Below, in pieces: positions 7,491-13,329 of a stretch of DNA of 13,451 nucleotides. The notes beneath the pieces are model-generated. The model saw only the letters and a program-made list of their open reading frames with translations. It was not told where the DNA came from and ran no database searches. Location: contig JAHFIC010000022.1 of the NCBI GenBank assembly GCA_023246555.1, forward strand, positions 1 to 13,451. The letters run 5' to 3'. The DNA comes from Candidatus Magasanikiibacteriota bacterium. GTDB taxonomy: Bacteria; Patescibacteriota; Patescibacteriia; Magasanikbacterales; UBA922. Within the stretch, counting starts at the first letter, position 1; every line of letters begins with the position of its first letter. A program made the translations under genes and the position numbers.

Positions 7491-7518
7491 CCCCAGACAG
7501 TTTCACGTATCTCTGGGG
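7491..7518 (+). terminator. hairpin after the parvulin gene (weak terminator or processing stem)
   Basis: CCCCAGA (7491-7497) pairs with TCTGGGG (7512-7518), 7 bp around a 14-nt loop. It lies between the stop codon at 7480 and the tRNA-Gly 5' end at 7523. No T-tract follows, so it may be a processing or mRNA-stabilising structure, with tRNA-Gly co-transcribed. Confidence 0.35.
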
Positions 7519-7522
7519 TATT

Positions 7523-7596
7523 GCGAGTGTAGTACAATGGTAGTATATCTGCTTCCCAAGCAGGAGACGAGGGTTCGATTCCCTTCACTCGCTCCA
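7523..7596 (+). tRNA. tRNA-Gly (anticodon CCC), CCA encoded
   Basis: The acceptor stem pairs 7523-7529 (GCGAGTG) with 7586-7592 (CACTCGC); discriminator T at 7593 and CCA at 7594-7596. The T-arm contains GGTTCGATTCC. The anticodon loop TTCCCAA gives CCC, reading GGG. No separate promoter is evident upstream, so it may be transcribed with the parvulin gene. A terminator follows at 7639. Confidence 0.97.
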
Positions 7597-7638
7597 AATG
7601 TGTTCAGCTATCAACCCGACCCATGAACTCTTTTCTCA

Positions 7639-7659
7639 ACGCATTGTAGTGCGTTTTTT
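7639..7659 (+). terminator. rho-independent terminator after tRNA-Gly
   Basis: ACGCA (7639-7643) pairs with TGCGT (7650-7654) around TTGTAG, followed by a run of six T (7654-7659). The stem is short (5 bp), but the position between two tRNA genes and the T-run support termination. Confidence 0.6.
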
Positions 7660-7704
7660 GCTGGTTCGTGTTTTTTGGTGTTTCATATTATGAAGTACCG
7701 ACGA

Positions 7705-7734
7705 TTGACATCATCCCTCATTCGGAGATAGAAT
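7705..7734 (+). promoter_or_regulatory. promoter of tRNA-Thr
   Basis: A perfect -35 TTGACA (7705-7710), an 18-nt spacer, and -10 TAGAAT (7729-7734). Predicted +1 near 7741, 7 nt before the tRNA 5' end. Confidence 0.75.
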
Positions 7735-7747
7735 AACTCTCATCTAA

Positions 7748-7820
7748 GCCGCCTTAGCTCAGTCGGTAGAGCGACACATTCGTAACGTGTAGGTCCGGGG
7801 TTCGATCCCCCGAGGCGGCT
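7748..7820 (+). tRNA. tRNA-Thr (anticodon CGT), CCA not encoded
   Basis: The acceptor stem pairs 7748-7754 (GCCGCCT) with 7813-7819 (AGGCGGC); discriminator T at 7820, followed by CAA rather than CCA. The D-stem GCTC/GAGC and the T-arm GGTTCGATCC are intact. The anticodon loop TTCGTAA gives CGT, reading ACG. The last pair of the anticodon stem is an A-C mismatch (positions 31/39), a small oddity. Its 3' end is part of a direct repeat that recurs at 7942. Confidence 0.95.
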
Positions 7821-7976
7821 CAATAAAAATAGGGAATCGAACCGGGGAGGGTTTGGGAACCGGGAGGTTCCCACTGTTGTTGGGGAGAGTTCACGAGAGG
7901 GCGGAAGCCCTTTTGTGAGAGGAGCGAAAGCGACGACGTGAGATCCCCCGAGGCGGCTCAATAAAAATAGGGAATC
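7804..7976 (+). repeat. direct repeat of the tRNA-Thr 3' end flanking a structured 103-bp insert
   Basis: A perfect 35-bp repeat lies at 7804-7838 and again at 7942-7976 (start-to-start 138 bp). It comprises the last 17 bases of tRNA-Thr plus 18 bases of flank. The 103 bp between the copies contain two hairpins: 7855-7861 with 7866-7872 (7 bp, GGGA loop), and 7891-7902 with 7907-7918 (12 bp including G-T pairs, GGAA loop). Bases 7833-7845 also resemble an inverted tRNA T-arm (GGAATCGAACC). The arrangement looks like tandem duplication or insertion of a small mobile or structural element at a tRNA 3' end. There is no integrase gene and no long ORF in the insert. Confidence 0.85.
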
Positions 7977-8002
7977 TGCTCCTTTCATGGGCAGTTTCTT
8001 TT
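7976..8002 (+). terminator. probable terminator before ftsE
   Basis: CTGCTC (7976-7981) pairs with GGGCAG (7989-7994, one G-T pair) around a 7-nt loop, followed by TTTCTTTT (7995-8002). It starts at the last base of the second direct-repeat copy, and would end the tRNA-Thr transcript just before the ftsE promoter. Confidence 0.5.
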
Positions 8003-8003
8003 G

Positions 8004-8012
8004 TGGTATACT
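8004..8012 (+). promoter_or_regulatory. extended -10 promoter of ftsEX
   Basis: TGG plus TATACT (8004-8012) forms an extended -10 (TGnTATACT) with no clear -35, since the terminator T-tract lies upstream. Predicted +1 is about 8019, leaving roughly a 13-nt leader before the preferred ATG at 8032. The ATG at 8017 would lie at or above the transcription start. Confidence 0.5.
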
Positions 8013-8031
8013 GAAAATGTTTTATGTCACT

Positions 8032-8712
8032 ATGATCACCCTGACAGGCGTTACCAAGCAATACACGAAAGATAGCATCGCGCTTCATGATATTCACCTC
8101 CATATCGGTTCTGGCGAGTTTGTCTCGATTGTTGGACAAAGCGGGAGTGGAAAAACAACACTGGTGAAGCTGCTCATTGCCGAAGAACGGCCGTCGAAGG
8201 GTAAAATTGATATCGGTGGATGGGATATCACGCGGATTTCTTACGACGACATTCCGCATCTACGTAGACAAATTGGTGTTATTTTTCAAGATTTTAAGCT
8301 TCTACCGAAGAAAACCATCAATGAAAATGTGGCGTTTGCGCTCCAAGTCGCGGGCGAGCCATCACACCGCATACGCGAAGTGGTGCCGCGTGTGCTTGAT
8401 ATTGTGGGCTTGGGCCATAAAATGCACCGGTATCCATATCAAATATCAGGTGGCGAACAACAGCGCGTTGTGATTGCCCGTTCACTTGTTCATCGTCCAA
8501 AAATTCTTGTTGCCGATGAACCGACAGGGAATCTGGATTCCATCAATACGCTTGAAATCATTGAAATTTTGAAAAAAATTAATGAATTTGGAACAACGGT
8601 TGTTCTGGTTACCCACAATCGCGATGTCGTGAACCTTTTGAAACGCCGCGTCATTACGCTTCATGAAGGCAAAGTTATCGCCGATGAAGCGATCGGAAAA
8701 TATCGATTATAG
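8032..8712 (+). CDS. ftsE: cell division ATP-binding protein FtsE
   Basis: The ATPase subunit of the FtsEX complex, which uses ATP cycles to drive FtsX and thereby control peptidoglycan hydrolysis at the septum. There are 226 residues from the ATG at 8032, the normal FtsE length. Walker A is GQSGSGKTT at 35-43, the Q-loop glutamine is Q86 in IFQDFKLLP, the ABC signature is SGGEQQR at 139-145, Walker B is ILVADEP at 158-164, and the switch histidine is H195 in VTHN. In-frame ATGs at 7987 and 8017 would add non-conserved residues and lie upstream of or at the predicted transcript start; MITLTGVTKQY is the natural N-terminus. ftsX follows 8 nt downstream. Confidence 0.95.
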   Translation: MITLTGVTKQYTKDSIALHDIHLHIGSGEFVSIVGQSGSGKTTLVKLLIAEERPSKGKIDIGGWDITRISYDDIPHLRRQIGVIFQDFKLLPKKTINENVAFALQVAGEPSHRIREVVPRVLDIVGLGHKMHRYPYQISGGEQQRVVIARSLVHRPKILVADEPTGNLDSINTLEIIEILKKINEFGTTVVLVTHNRDVVNLLKRRVITLHEGKVIADEAIGKYRL

Positions 8713-8720
8713 TTAATACT

Positions 8721-9629
8721 ATGCTTTCGTTTTTGCGCGTGATCAAGTTTGCGTTTCAGGACATGGCGCGAAATTTCAGCTTGTCATTTATGACTGTGCT
8801 GATTCTTATGCTCATGCTCCTATCGGTGAATGCCGTGGTGGTAGTTCGTGTGCTGACCGCGCAAGCCGTTTCCTCGATCAAGGAGCAGATTGATTTGTCT
8901 ATTTTTTTTGATCATGATGTCACGGAGAGTCAAATTGAGGATGTGAAGTCACACGTGAATTCATTTCCAGAAGTTACGAGTGTTACGTACCTTACCCGTG
9001 AGGAAGTCCTTGATGCATTCAAACGTCAACACGAGGGGTCGAGTGACATTCTTTCGTCAATCGATGAATTGGGAAGCAATCCACTTGGTCCCACATTGAT
9101 TATTAAAGCGCGAGACCCTAGCGATTATCAAAAAATCATCACGTCGCTCAATGTTCCTGAGTATGAGGATAGCATTGAAGCGAAGACGTTTACGGATACG
9201 GAAAAAGCGATTAGCCGTATTAACGCGATTACCACCCGTGTTGAACAGTTGAGCTTTGGTCTTTCCGCATTGTTTGCGATTATCGCATTTCTTATTATCT
9301 TTAATACCATCAAAGTCGGCATTTATACACAACGCATAGAAATTTCAATCAAAAAGCTTGTTGGCGCAACCAATTGGTTTATTCGCGGGCCATACATTGT
9401 AGAAGCCACATTTTTCAGCTTGGTTGCTATCCTACTCACGATGGTATTTGTCTTTGGGGCAATGCGGTTTCTTGATCCATATATAGCCATTGTTTTCGGT
9501 ACGCCATCATTCTTGACAGGGTACTTTACCTCGCATATACTCACCCTCGTTCCGTTGCAATTTTTTGCGGTATTTACCCTTACGGCATTGACTAGTCTGC
9601 TTGCCATGCGACGGTATTTGCGAGTGTAA
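8721..9629 (+). CDS. ftsX: cell division protein FtsX
   Basis: The membrane subunit of FtsEX. The 302 residues have the family layout: a short cytoplasmic N-terminus (MLSFLRVIKFAFQDMARN), TM1 (about 22-46), a large extracellular domain (about 47-175) that in other bacteria binds hydrolase activators or hydrolases, and three more TM helices (about 177-198, 223-247 and 275-295). The conserved FtsX stretch IEISIKKLVGAT (about 208-219) lies on the cytoplasmic side after TM2. It begins 8 nt after ftsE, so the two are co-transcribed. No M23 peptidase or other hydrolase gene follows; instead tRNA-Gln lies 3 nt downstream. Confidence 0.95.
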   Translation: MLSFLRVIKFAFQDMARNFSLSFMTVLILMLMLLSVNAVVVVRVLTAQAVSSIKEQIDLSIFFDHDVTESQIEDVKSHVNSFPEVTSVTYLTREEVLDAFKRQHEGSSDILSSIDELGSNPLGPTLIIKARDPSDYQKIITSLNVPEYEDSIEAKTFTDTEKAISRINAITTRVEQLSFGLSALFAIIAFLIIFNTIKVGIYTQRIEISIKKLVGATNWFIRGPYIVEATFFSLVAILLTMVFVFGAMRFLDPYIAIVFGTPSFLTGYFTSHILTLVPLQFFAVFTLTALTSLLAMRRYLRV

Positions 9630-9632
9630 TAT

Positions 9633-9703
9633 TCAGGGATCGTCTAATGGTAGGACAACAGCCTTTGAAGCTGTGTATCATGGTTCGAATCCATGTCCCT
9701 GAG
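9633..9703 (+). tRNA. tRNA-Gln (anticodon TTG), CCA not encoded
   Basis: The acceptor stem pairs 9633-9639 (TCAGGGA) with 9696-9702 (TCCCTGA); discriminator G at 9703, with no CCA after it. The T-arm has GGTTCGAATCC. The anticodon loop CTTTGAA gives TTG, reading CAA. It begins 3 nt after the ftsX stop and lacks a promoter of its own, so it is probably processed from the ftsEX transcript. Confidence 0.97.
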
Positions 9704-9711
9704 CGTAGGGC

Positions 9712-9740
9712 TTGACACCATTTTTAGCTTTTCATCTAAC
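9712..9740 (+). promoter_or_regulatory. promoter of the unknown gene at 9748
   Basis: A perfect -35 TTGACA (9712-9717), 17-nt spacer, and -10 TCTAAC (9735-9740, 4 of 6). Predicted +1 is about 9747, next to the GTG at 9748. The TTG of this -35 box would otherwise be taken as the start of the downstream gene. Confidence 0.5.
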
Positions 9741-9747
9741 GAATTCT

Positions 9748-10578
9748 GTGTCCCAGGAAAATGGAAATGGAAATGAGCTAGACTACCACGCTTTGGTCAC
9801 AGATTTAGAGCTTCCTGTGGCTAGGGAATTATCGTCTAAGATGGAGCAGACTAAAAAAGAAACCGGCCGCGTCGAGCCTGTAGAAAGCACGCCACCACAG
9901 CTCGAACAGGCGCGAGCAGCAGTCGCCGCCGTTGGGGCGAATCAGACAGGGCCTGTCGCACCAGAAGACAAGCTAGAGGCGCCTCCAATTCCAATGGAGG
10001 ATGAAGGATTCGAGACTGTTCTACGCTTTAATAAATTGGAGAAAGACCGAAAAGGTGCAGAGGCATACATCGCAGATCCAAATATTGGCTCTGGTAATAG
10101 GGATCGCGCGAAAAAAGATCTTAAAAAAGATACGCTACCAAAAGTGAGGCGAGCGAAAAGGGCCATGGACTTGATCGAGCAGGCGCTCCGCCAGCCAGAG
10201 AACAGAGATTTGATCACAGCGCGGATAGAAAGTTTACGTGAGGAATTTGAAGTTATTACTGATATTATATACAGATTGGAGAGTGGAAATATAAGATCCG
10301 TTACAAGAAAATCAGCTCTTAACGCGCTTACCAGAGGCTTACCCAATGAAGCCCAGGCTGTGCTGGATTTGTTCGATGATCCAAAAAAATACGCGCGGTA
10401 TCAGAAATACATTGGCCGCCATCATCATTTTGGCACTGAAGGGGGGCCGCCTTCTTTGGAACATGAGGCAAAATTGATGAAATACCGCATTGATTGGCTC
10501 AAGTCGCTGCTTGAAGAACCGCCAGCCAAACCGCCCGGGCGTCTTAAGCGTTTGGTCAGGTGGTTAAAAGGCGGTTGA
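9748..10578 (+). CDS. unrecognised helical protein with a basic C-terminal tail
   Basis: I do not recognise a family. From the GTG at 9748 there are 276 residues. A TTG at 9712 is in frame but coincides with a -35 box, and ATGs farther in (9841) are possible. The first 90 residues are low-complexity, polar and proline/alanine-rich, probably disordered. Residues about 90-260 are strongly helical and charged (LEKDRKGAEAYI, then PKVRRAKRAMDLIEQALR), with a His cluster GRHHHFG at 223-229. The tail is proline-rich followed by an amphipathic basic segment (GRLKRLVRWLKGG, 264-276) that could bind membrane or nucleic acid. There are no signal peptide and no transmembrane helices. It lies 29 nt before the kinase-like gene and may be its partner or substrate (inference from adjacency only). 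Confidence 0.7.
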   Translation: MSQENGNGNELDYHALVTDLELPVARELSSKMEQTKKETGRVEPVESTPPQLEQARAAVAAVGANQTGPVAPEDKLEAPPIPMEDEGFETVLRFNKLEKDRKGAEAYIADPNIGSGNRDRAKKDLKKDTLPKVRRAKRAMDLIEQALRQPENRDLITARIESLREEFEVITDIIYRLESGNIRSVTRKSALNALTRGLPNEAQAVLDLFDDPKKYARYQKYIGRHHHFGTEGGPPSLEHEAKLMKYRIDWLKSLLEEPPAKPPGRLKRLVRWLKGG

Positions 10579-10607
10579 ACATTGAGAGATAGGCACATGA
10601 GTTTAGT

Positions 10608-11831
10608 ATGAGAGAAGCCCGTATACACACCATTCCCCATGCGCAGGAGGTCCGACATCTGGAAAAGGCCATTGTTTCGGCTGATTCGGTTCCGCATAGT
10701 CTGATTCAAGAATATGCCGAGCACACTATCGAATCATTGCGGCGGGCGGCGCAGGAAAAGGAGACAGAAACGGATCGTTCGCACCGTCTTTTGTTTGTTC
10801 TCATGCATGAGCTGGACGCTGGAAAAATTCTACAGGATTTTTTTTCCATTGAACCACATGAAAAATTCGATCTTGATAAACAGGATAGCGATCTGATGGG
10901 TGCAATCAGCCAGATCCAAAAGGCCGTCGCTGACGAATTGGAGCGACGGGGATTTGATGAGGAACTGAAAAAATATTTTAGTCCAGAAGATTTGTATACG
11001 GTGACGGATATACTGCATGCCAGAGGCTCCCACAATCGGATCGTCACGGCTGCGGCAGTGCAGAACAAGGGTAGCGGATCCGTTCAAGTTTATAAAACAT
11101 CGGAGACGCTTTTTTCCGAAACTGATGATTCAAGTGAGCGTCTTAAACATTTGGCTGAAGCCGTTCCGGTGCTTATGTCGTCCACCACGCACCCAAATGT
11201 AGCTGAAATTGAATGGTTCGATCCGAAAACCGGCCGATGTTTGGTAAAAAAATATTCACTGACCACACTCAGTGAATTGGCCGATGAACTTTTGGAAGAA
11301 CAGTCGACGATCGAGCGAGTAAAGCAAAGCCATGAGATGCTGCTCCTTATCCTGGACGCGATTGACGGGGCAATCCATTTGGAAAAGCTCGGCTTGGTTT
11401 TAGAGGATATTTCTCCGAAAAATATCGCGGAGAACAATCAAACCCAGGCCGGTATGCTGTTTGATTTTGACGGACTCGTCAAGCGCGGTGTCAAGCAGAA
11501 AAAAATCAGCCACCGAGGTTATACACCGCCGGATGAAATGACAGCGACGAGCGCTGACATGGTATTCCAATTTTTGGAAACGATTCGCAGTATGCTCTGC
11601 AATAATTGGGGTGGAATTAAGTGGAATAAAGTGGCGCGGGATCATGGAGTCAAGACCGTTCGCAACGGCTTTATCACCGAACCGGGGATCAGAAAACAGC
11701 TCCTAAAGTTGTGTGACAATAAAAAGAGTCATAAGCTGACACTCACTGAACTGAAGCAACGATTGGAACAGATTATTCACTTGTCGCCGGAAGCTGAACG
11801 GGTAGAGACTGGTGTTGCTGTATTTGACTAG
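10608..11831 (+). CDS. divergent protein-kinase-fold protein
   Basis: A 407-residue protein whose C-terminal two thirds can be laid onto the protein kinase fold. VYK at 161-163 fits the beta-3 lysine, and a helix with E178/E184 fits the C-helix. HPNVAEI at 195-201 matches the kinase 'HPNI' turn. LEDISPKN at 265-272 fits the catalytic loop HRDxKxxN (D267 and N272 kept; HR and the lysine lost). DFDG at 286-289 stands for DFG (D286 kept), and GYTPPDE at 304-310 for the APE region. A glycine-rich loop is not clear. The N-terminal 130 residues are helical and of unknown role. It may be a weakly active kinase or a pseudokinase. No transmembrane segment is seen. There is no Shine-Dalgarno; the ATG is the first good start after the previous stop. 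The assignment rests on motif order, not on strong similarity. Confidence 0.72.
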   Translation: MREARIHTIPHAQEVRHLEKAIVSADSVPHSLIQEYAEHTIESLRRAAQEKETETDRSHRLLFVLMHELDAGKILQDFFSIEPHEKFDLDKQDSDLMGAISQIQKAVADELERRGFDEELKKYFSPEDLYTVTDILHARGSHNRIVTAAAVQNKGSGSVQVYKTSETLFSETDDSSERLKHLAEAVPVLMSSTTHPNVAEIEWFDPKTGRCLVKKYSLTTLSELADELLEEQSTIERVKQSHEMLLLILDAIDGAIHLEKLGLVLEDISPKNIAENNQTQAGMLFDFDGLVKRGVKQKKISHRGYTPPDEMTATSADMVFQFLETIRSMLCNNWGGIKWNKVARDHGVKTVRNGFITEPGIRKQLLKLCDNKKSHKLTLTELKQRLEQIIHLSPEAERVETGVAVFD

Positions 11832-11833
11832 CT

Positions 11834-11855
11834 TGACAACTGAAAGCCGTTGTCA
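11834..11855 (+). other. perfect 7-bp inverted repeat after the kinase-like gene
   Basis: TGACAAC (11834-11840) pairs with GTTGTCA (11849-11855) around an 8-nt loop, 3 nt past the stop codon. No T-tract follows, so it is at best a weak terminator or a 3'-end stabilising stem. The TTGACA at 11833 has no matching -10. Confidence 0.35.
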
Positions 11856-11913
11856 GGCGATTATCTCATCAATTTCGGTTGGAGCTTTGTAATTCGAAGT
11901 TTTCAAAGGAGCA

Positions 11914-12128
11914 ATGGAGCGTTTCAAAGTGGGGAATAAAATTTATTGATTTTACATACCGCCCGCCCGACTAATTTTGAGCAAATTCCGTTCGGATTCT
12001 TTCAAATATTCCGAGCCACAAAACTAGATACGAACTCATTTTTTGAAGATGAGGGTGTTTGCCTGTTAGAGCCAATCACTCCCGTCGAGTTCATCAAAGA
12101 TGGATTTGTGCCTGAAGATGGGGGCTAG
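11914..12128 (+). pseudogene. small unknown gene, apparently frame-broken
   Basis: AAAGGAG (11905-11911) precedes an ATG at 11914 that opens an 11-codon frame (MERFKVGNKIY) ending at TGA 11947. One frame over, an open frame starts at about 11940 and runs to TAG 12126-12128 with protein-like content (EQIPFGFFQIF, then FEDEGVCLLEPI). A one-base change near 11940-11947 would join them into a soluble protein of about 71 residues. Alternatively the second frame alone is a 60-residue ORF from TTG 11946 without a ribosome-binding site. I do not recognise the family. The SD-to-ATG spacing is only 2 nt, which weakens the case. Confidence 0.3.
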
Positions 12129-12146
12129 AATACTCGTTGGTTCGCC

Positions 12147-12658
12147 TTATACAGAAGCATTAAGAGTGATCGCTCGTACGGTGTAAACAATATGGTTGTT
12201 GCCGATAGTTATTTTCATGGTATCGCCGACTTTTAGTCCGAGAAGCGCTCCTCCCATCGGGGAAGTATAAGAAATGATTCCAAGCGCTGGATTCGTCTCG
12301 CTTGAACCAAGAATTTGGTAGATTTTTTCCTTGTTCTCTGATTCAAGCGTGATCGTGTGGCCAACCTGGATCGTCTCATTGTCTTTTGGTTTTGGAATAA
12401 CCAAGGATCGATCCAATTGATTTTGGATTTTCAGTATGGCAGTATTCAGGCCGCGCAGGCGGCCTTTGGCAAGCTGATACTCCGCGTTTTCGGAAAAATC
12501 TCCCAATTCAGCGAGTCGTGCGACTTCGGTAGCGGCCGTGATTTGTTTTTTTTCAATCCGTCTAGCTCTTTTCCAAGCGCGAGGAATTTTTTCTGTGTTA
12601 TCATCGGATCAAATGTTTCCTCGCTGAATTTTGTCGATTTTCGATGGGGGATGCGCAT
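12147..12658 (-). CDS. greA: transcription elongation factor GreA/GreB family, frame-interrupted
   Basis: Binds the RNA polymerase secondary channel and stimulates cleavage of backtracked RNA. The gene is in two frames. The first starts at ATG 12658 (MRIPHRKSTKF, an N-terminal extension I associate with CPR Gre proteins) and carries the start of the coiled coil (KKFLALGKELDGLKK). The second holds the rest: AATEVARLAELGDFSENAEYQ with the acidic tip D54 and E57, then the C-terminal FKBP-like domain (ILGSSETNPALGIISYTSPMGGALLG) to the TAA at 12149. They join at a run of eight A (12553-12546). A single -1 shift there restores a 170-residue protein, a normal length. The shift point is a correctly phased A_AAA_AAC heptamer. 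It could be programmed frameshifting, a homopolymer sequencing error, or a recent mutation. No good Shine-Dalgarno precedes the ATG. Confidence 0.85.
12545..12551 (-). promoter_or_regulatory. candidate -1 slippery heptamer A_AAA_AAC in greA
   Basis: On the minus strand the zero-frame codons are TTG AAA AAA AAC (codons 35-38). The heptamer A_AAA_AAC occupies 12551-12545 in the phase needed for tandem -1 slippage, and slippage leads directly into CAA ATC ACG, the frame of the remainder of GreA. I see no strong downstream stem-loop within the next 30 nt and only weak upstream SD-like bases, so efficiency is unclear. Confidence 0.45.
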
Positions 12659-12677
12659 GTGAAAGATTTAAAGAAAT

Positions 12678-12709
12678 AAGCCAGACAGATTGACGATCTC
12701 TGCTGGCTT
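12678..12709 (-). terminator. hairpin between the receiver-like gene and greA
   Basis: 12678-12684 pairs with 12703-12709 and 12686-12689 with 12699-12702 (11 bp, one bulged base, 9-nt loop). Read on the minus strand it is followed by ATTTCTTTAAATCTTT, a T-rich tract. It would end or attenuate the transcript of the receiver-like gene just 19 nt before the greA start codon. Confidence 0.6.
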
Positions 12710-12749
12710 TTGTGGGTCGGCTCACGAGTTTTGTGCATCGGAGGCAGCT

Positions 12750-13103
12750 CTACCTGAGATCGAGTTGCCTGAGGATTCGCTCAAGAATTTCAGGAGAAGT
12801 ATAGTCAACCGTTACTCCGGCAGCTTCGAGCATCGTCCGTTCTTGCCCGCTAGGATTTACGAGTATCAGCTGCTTTACCACAGGTCGCACTGCGTGTCGT
12901 TTCATCCAATCCAATATCCTCGGATCGAACTCATCATCTGACACGAAGCAGATGAGACAGGCAATGTCGGGATGCCGCCCGAAGAGTTGGTCAGCGCGCT
13001 CCAAGTTGCGTGCCTGGAAAATCCGCGCTCCTCGCGATCCGAAAAAAGCTTGGAGATCGGTGTATGTCTGCGTGAGTCCACCCACCATCAAGATCTTTTT
13101 CAT
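12750..13103 (-). CDS. CheY-fold (receiver-like) protein lacking phosphorylation residues
   Basis: 117 residues from the ATG at 13103, the length of a single receiver domain. The pattern of alternating strands and helices fits the CheY fold: KKILMVGG at 2-9, a helix, GARIFQARN at 25-33, HPDIACLICFV at 44-54, KQLILVNPS at 77-85, AAGVTVDYTSPEIL at 94-107. The acidic pair of beta-1 (DD) is GG, the phospho-accepting Asp of beta-3 appears to be I51, and the conserved Lys of beta-5 is not in place, so it should not be a classical phospho-receiver. The start is chosen for the GAGG 9 nt upstream; a start at 13142 would add 13 charged residues. It has a promoter at 13146-13173 and a terminator at 12678. 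It could be another flavodoxin-like fold. Confidence 0.65.
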   Translation of the reverse strand: MKKILMVGGLTQTYTDLQAFFGSRGARIFQARNLERADQLFGRHPDIACLICFVSDDEFDPRILDWMKRHAVRPVVKQLILVNPSGQERTMLEAAGVTVDYTSPEILERILRQLDLR

Positions 13104-13145
13104 TTCGTCGTCCCTCTTTCTTTTCCTCGCTTGAGTTGTCAAGTT

Positions 13146-13173
13146 TTTATATCATATCGTTCAATAAAGTCAA
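13146..13173 (-). promoter_or_regulatory. promoter of the receiver-like gene
   Basis: On the minus strand TTGACT (13173-13168), 16-nt spacer, TATAAA (13151-13146). Predicted start near 13139, leaving a leader of about 35 nt with a GAGG ribosome-binding site before the ATG at 13103. Confidence 0.6.
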
Positions 13174-13312
13174 GGTGCCGTTTATTATTTATCAAATCGC
13201 ACAGGCGTTTTTATGGTGAACTATGATTCCGGCCGGGCGTGGCATTCGAAGCGATTTGACACTCGGTTTTTTGTGGATTTTTTAAAACCATCTACTTCGC
13301 CGATGAATATTA

Positions 13313-13321
13313 TGCTATACT
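13313..13321 (+). promoter_or_regulatory. extended -10 promoter of the terminal gene
   Basis: TGC plus TATACT (13313-13321) is a perfect extended -10 motif. No -35 box is evident at the expected place. Predicted +1 near 13328, 2 nt before a minimal ORF (13330-13347) and about 32 nt before the ATG at 13360. Confidence 0.55.
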
Positions 13322-13329
13322 CACGCAAG

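Noticed and set aside
7190..7597. 135-residue minus-strand ORF beginning MERVKGIEPSSPAWEAD
   Set aside because: Its start is the antisense of tRNA-Gly and the rest is antisense to the parvulin gene; this kind of translated tRNA antisense is a common spurious call.
7740..7988. 82-residue minus-strand ORF with an internal duplicated segment (DSLFLLSRLGGS)
   Set aside because: It is antisense to tRNA-Thr and to the 35-bp direct repeat; the internal duplication reflects the DNA repeat, not a protein.
11937..11949. Possible -1 slippery heptamer A_AAT_TTA joining the two frames of the small ORF
   Set aside because: The heptamer is phased in the downstream frame, so a -1 slip does not lead from the first frame into the second.
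12690..13226. Plus-strand ORFs opposite the receiver-like gene (60-84 residues)
   Set aside because: They have no ribosome-binding site and no protein-like pattern, whereas the minus strand has a promoter, SD, fold-like pattern and terminator.
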